This document shows, one piece after another, positions 62,215 to 64,000 of a stretch of DNA of 64,000 nt. The notes below the pieces were generated by a model. That model saw nothing but the letters and a program-made list of their open reading frames with translations. It had not been told where the DNA came from and searched no databases. A program made the translations under genes and the position numbers. Within the stretch, counting starts at the first letter, position 1; every line of letters begins with the position of its first letter. Source of the stretch: Caulochytrium protostelioides (taxonomy: Eukaryota > Chytridiomycota > Caulochytriomycetes > Caulochytriales > Caulochytriaceae); assembly GCA_003615045.1 (NCBI GenBank), contig ML014211.1, positions 1 through 64,000 on the forward strand, given 5' to 3'.

Positions 62215-62351
62215 CCGGCTCGGCACCGTCGCTTGCACGTGCCCAAATCCCTCACTTTCTCCATCGTCTAATCGATCAGACGAAAAAAAAAAGTATTAAA
62301 ACAAATTCAGACAACTGAGGCTCCGGTATGAAGCTGAAGAAGAATGGGGCT

Positions 62352-64000
62352 CTAGGCGACGGCACGGGTCCGCTTCGCATCCGCCAGGATATCATCGACT
62401 TCCTTGATGAGGGCCTCATCCTGCAGCGCCGGGTCGGCGTCGCCCATCTGGGACGCCGTGGTGCCGGTCTCCGCCGAGCGCGGCGGGCCCACGTCGGGCA
62501 GCCGGTGCTTCGCCTGCAGATCCGGCAGCGCCGACGCGAGCGAGAACACGCCCGTGCTCGCGTTGTCGTCGTCCAGGCTCAAGTCCAGGCCGTGCATCAG
62601 CCCGCCCAGCTCGCCGCTCGTGTCGGGGCCCATCCCGGAGAGCCCGTCGTACTCGACGTCGTCGCCTTCCTCGGCGACTGCCGACGGCAGCGGGTGCGTG
62701 CCCGCGGGCGCGCCGGCATCCACGCCGTCCGCGCCGTCGTCGCCGGGCATCGCGTGCCCCTGACCCGGCGTCGACGCCGCCATCGCAAGCGCCGCCGATG
62801 CGCTCGCGATGGCAATGGCATCGGCCGCCGCGTCGGATTCGCGCCGTGACAGCGTCCGCAGCGATGACGCGCTGTCGCCGTGGAAGGAGAGGGATCCGCG
62901 GGACCCGCGAGCCGCGCGCCGCGAACGGATCGCGTCCCAGGTGTTGTCAGGCACCTCGGCCGAGGGCGACGGCGCGAGCCGTGCGCCGGCGAAGGAGCCA
63001 CCGGCGCCGGCGGTCGGGGACCCTGGCGAGGCGTGGGCGCCCGTGCCCCCGCCCGCACCGACGACGCGGCCGAGCGGCGACTCTGCGAGGTGGGTGGCGC
63101 GGACGCGGCCGGCCCACCGCGCGCCCTCCTGCCACAGGCTCTCCATGATCTCGCGGCCGACGCGGCTCGTTTCGACCTGGACGCTCGCCTCGGGGCGGAG
63201 CCGCAGCGACGCCGCGAACGAGACCGACAAGGTTGCGTCGCCAAAGAAGTACTGATGCAAGAACGGCTCCTGGCTCACCAGCACAGCAAGGTCGCGCGGC
63301 GTCGGCACGCACACGGGGCTCGGGGTGGGGGCGAATGGCGACGGCGACGGCGATGGCGACGGCGACGGCGACAGCGACGGCGACGGCGGCATGGACGCCG
63401 CGTCATCCGCAGACGCGGGCTCGGTGGCGTACACGCGCTGCAGAAAGTTGCCGACGGCCGAGAGCGCGGCCTCGGCGCCGTCGTTGAGCGCGCGGAAGAG
63501 GAATAGCCAGCCTTCGCTCAGGGCGAGTGCGTCGGCCTGCGTCAGCCCGGCGTCCGAGGAGCGGTACAGCGCGTGGAAGAAGGCGAGCAGCGGCTCGCCC
63601 ATGTGGCGCATCGCGTTCATGACGCAGATGCAGCCTTGGAGCGAGATGCCCGGCAACGGAACGTGGGCAGCGACCGCGACCGCGGCGGCGGCGGCGGCGC
63701 GACCCGGGGAACCGGTGGGCGACGGCGCGGCGCGCGGCGACGTGGGCGATGCGCCGTCGGGAGGCCGATGCGGCACGAGCGCGTGTGTGTTGCTCGCGGC
63801 GGCGGCCGCGCCGGCGGCGGACGCGGCGATGCGCTCCTGCTCGCGGCGGCCGTAGTCATAGAGCTTCTGGAGCAGATGAGCGCCGACGACGGGCTTGGCA
63901 TCGCCGGCACGGCGCTCCTGCTCCACGCGGTCCTTCACGAGTCCCGAGCCCCACGTCGTCGTCTGTGCAAGAAACTTGACAAAGTCCGGGTAGGCGAGCC
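62352..64000 (-). CDS. Hypothetical protein, 5' end beyond the right edge
   Basis: The frame is open from the window edge (first full codon at 63998) to a TAG at 62352-62354, about 548 residues. No start codon is visible, so the N-terminus lies outside. Near the edge it reads LAYPDFVKFLAQTTTWGSG and KPVVGAHLLQKLYDYGRREQ. An Ala-rich insert follows, then a helical region (SLQGCICVMNAMRHMGEPLL, AFFHALYRSSDAGLTQADAL, LSEGWLFLFRALNDGAEAAL), a Ser-Pro dipeptide run from a GGCGAC repeat near 63330-63390, a second ordered stretch (LVSQEPFLHQYFFGDATLSV) and a low-complexity acidic C-terminus. The ordered helices look real, but I recognise no family. Convergent with mS45 across 137 bp. Confidence 0.65.
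   Translation of the reverse strand, partial: LAYPDFVKFLAQTTTWGSGLVKDRVEQERRAGDAKPVVGAHLLQKLYDYGRREQERIAASAAGAAAAASNTHALVPHRPPDGASPTSPRAAPSPTGSPGRAAAAAAVAVAAHVPLPGISLQGCICVMNAMRHMGEPLLAFFHALYRSSDAGLTQADALALSEGWLFLFRALNDGAEAALSAVGNFLQRVYATEPASADDAASMPPSPSLSPSPSPSPSPSPFAPTPSPVCVPTPRDLAVLVSQEPFLHQYFFGDATLSVSFAASLRLRPEASVQVETSRVGREIMESLWQEGARWAGRVRATHLAESPLGRVVGAGGGTGAHASPGSPTAGAGGSFAGARLAPSPSAEVPDNTWDAIRSRRAARGSRGSLSFHGDSASSLRTLSRRESDAAADAIAIASASAALAMAASTPGQGHAMPGDDGADGVDAGAPAGTHPLPSAVAEEGDDVEYDGLSGMGPDTSGELGGLMHGLDLSLDDDNASTGVFSLASALPDLQAKHRLPDVGPPRSAETGTTASQMGDADPALQDEALIKEVDDILADAKRTRAVA

Noticed and set aside
1-64000. tRNA, rRNA or CRISPR features
   Set aside because: I looked for B-box-like GTTCGANTC motifs with a matching A box, rRNA cores and regularly spaced direct repeats, and found none that hold up. 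A tRNAscan-SE or Infernal run would be decisive.

Overview
This window looks like a G+C-rich nuclear chromosome segment from a flagellated (zoosporic) fungus. Evidence: GT-AG introns of about 100-250 bp, eukaryote-only genes on both strands, two ciliary genes (a TTLL-type tubulin polyglutamylase and the nexin-dynein regulatory complex subunit DRC5), FANCD2 (generally absent from Dikarya), and several decayed Fanzor/TnpB-like fragments, a family known from chytrids. Base composition and gene content would fit a chytrid such as Caulochytrium, but I cannot prove the species.

Layout. 1-5.96 kb: three minus-strand genes (a partial low-complexity protein cut by the left edge, CPSF30/Yth1, an Akr1-like ankyrin-DHHC palmitoyltransferase). 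7.9-19.1 kb: SmG, ribosomal protein uL24 (RPL26) with a tiny first exon and a long intron, glyoxalase I, a CNNM/Mam3 membrane protein, a secreted GPI-type protein and mitochondrial uS14. 20.9-28.7 kb: cohesin STAG/Scc3 and nucleoporin Nup85, convergent. 28.7-35.4 kb: an accessory stretch with Fanzor-like remnants, an A+T-richer island holding a GIY-YIG-like gene, and the TTLL gene. 35.4-45 kb: SRP54, NF-YC/Hap5, an unknown 939-residue protein and the mitochondrial dicarboxylate carrier. 45.4-51.2 kb: FANCD2. 52-64 kb: p24-delta cargo receptor (Erv25/TMED10), DRC5, a Tim17-like membrane protein, TAF5, mitoribosomal protein mS45 and a partial unknown gene cut by the right edge.

Most genes are unlinked housekeeping functions: mRNA 3' processing, splicing, translation, secretion, chromosome cohesion and repair, mitochondria and flagellum. 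Seven genes have introns I could resolve by reading-frame phase and homology (RPL26, GLO1, TTLL, p24 with two, DRC5, Tim17-like). Donors are GTATGT, GTAAGC, GTACGT, GTAGGT or GTAAGT.

The most interesting material is intergenic. At least four fragments share the end of a TnpB/Fanzor-type protein (a V-N-R-D-x-x-A-A-L motif followed by R-R-C-L) plus homology that continues past the reading frame. In two of them this tail contains a 23-nt hairpin with the same GAC triloop and a compensated base pair, possibly the remains of a guide-RNA scaffold. Two of the fragments point outward on either side of the A+T-rich GIY-YIG island, like the ends of a composite element. All homology statements come from reading motifs by eye; no database search was run.
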